A stretch of DNA of 6,300 nt. It comes from JBEIFW01 sp044370695 (GTDB lineage Bacteria > Actinomycetota > Acidimicrobiia > Acidimicrobiales > Ilumatobacteraceae). Position numbers and translations under genes: made by a program. Below, one piece after another: positions 6,081 through 6,300 of the stretch (positions within the stretch are counted from its first letter, which is position 1; every line of letters begins with the position of its first letter). The notes below the pieces were generated by a model that was given only the letters and a program-made list of their open reading frames with translations, ran no database searches and was not told where the DNA came from. Where the stretch lies: positions 1-6,300 of the forward strand of contig JBILVB010000200.1 in NCBI GenBank assembly GCA_044370695.1, given 5' to 3'.

Positions 6081-6300
6081 TCAGGCGCCGTCGCGGTGGG
6101 CGAAATGCCGCTCGGTGGCGGCTGCGACGGCCCGCTCCACGCGGTCACCGAGGGATTCCCACTCGCCGATCGCCCGGTTCTCGGCGGTGACCGGCCCCCG
6201 GGCGAGACCCTGGAAGCGAGGCTTCACGTAGCGGGCGAACAGCTCGTAGTGGCGTTGCGTGGCGGCCGGGTTGGCCCACTCGTGGTGCATCAGGAGGTAG
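6081..6300 (-). CDS. C-terminal end of an LLM class flavin-dependent monooxygenase, 5' part off the window
   Basis: The open frame enters from the right edge and stops at the TGA at 6083-6081, giving about 72 residues. The segment LLMHHEWANPAATQRHYELF followed by ARYVKPRFQG matches the remembered C-terminal end of luciferase-like monooxygenases of the limonene-monooxygenase-like group (hhMxHEWA...ATxxSYELFARYVxPxFQG). The TIM-barrel core and flavin site lie outside the window, so reaction and cofactor cannot be judged. After the motif it ends with about 40 polar, less conserved residues, common in the group. It converges with the YhbW-like gene, and its sequence resembles a different LLM subfamily, so the two are not recent copies. 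The in-frame ATG at 6290 is internal and not the gene start. Confidence 0.78.
   Translation of the reverse strand, partial: YLLMHHEWANPAATQRHYELFARYVKPRFQGLARGPVTAENRAIGEWESLGDRVERAVAAATERHFAHRDGA

Noticed and set aside
1..6300. Search for CRISPR arrays, tRNA/rRNA genes, insertion-sequence ends, riboswitches or a novel defence-type system
   Set aside because: No spaced repeats, no RNA-like conserved stems, no transposase or phage motifs, and no gap longer than 116 bp in which such an element could lie. The genes are all recognisable metabolic families.

Overview
The window is ordinary-looking chromosomal DNA from a high-GC bacterium. Codon third positions are almost all G or C, genes are packed tightly, and several starts look leaderless (a TANNNT-like box a few bases before ATG). 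This suits an actinobacterium. The gene mix (PhyH-type dioxygenase, LLM flavin enzymes, alpha/beta hydrolases, carbamoylase) would fit an Acidimicrobiia-like heterotroph, but that finer placement is inference. I see no phage genes, insertion sequences, CRISPR array or RNA genes.

Layout, left to right. Positions 1-1009 (minus) hold most of an M20-family Zn amidohydrolase (N-carbamoyl-amino-acid hydrolase / allantoate amidohydrolase type), cut off by the left edge. Positions 1034-2404 (minus), 24 bp upstream of it, encode a sulfatase / phosphonate-monoester-hydrolase-like enzyme. It keeps the formylglycine CxPxR motif but lacks the internal segment that normally carries the Asp-His metal ligands. 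A 116-bp divergent region (2405-2520) separates it from a PhyH-family Fe(II)/2-oxoglutarate dioxygenase (2521-3390, plus). That gene ends 5 bp from the end of a convergent alpha/beta hydrolase (3396-4220, minus). A 67-bp divergent region (4221-4287) then leads to a second, unrelated alpha/beta hydrolase (4288-4992, plus). After 20 bp comes a YhbW-like LLM flavin oxidoreductase (5013-6029, plus). The right edge carries the C-terminal end of a second LLM-type monooxygenase (6081-6300, minus), convergent with yhbW.

Together the genes look like a small-molecule catabolic neighbourhood: ester, amide/carbamoyl and sulfate/phosphonate-ester hydrolases alternate with oxygenases or flavin oxidoreductases. 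Strand changes split it into at least five transcription units, so it is not one operon and no single pathway can be named from sequence. The most notable observation is the apparent in-frame loss of about 28 residues in the sulfatase-like gene. It removes catalytic metal ligands while leaving the reading frame and the other active-site motifs intact. No clearly new multi-gene system is visible.
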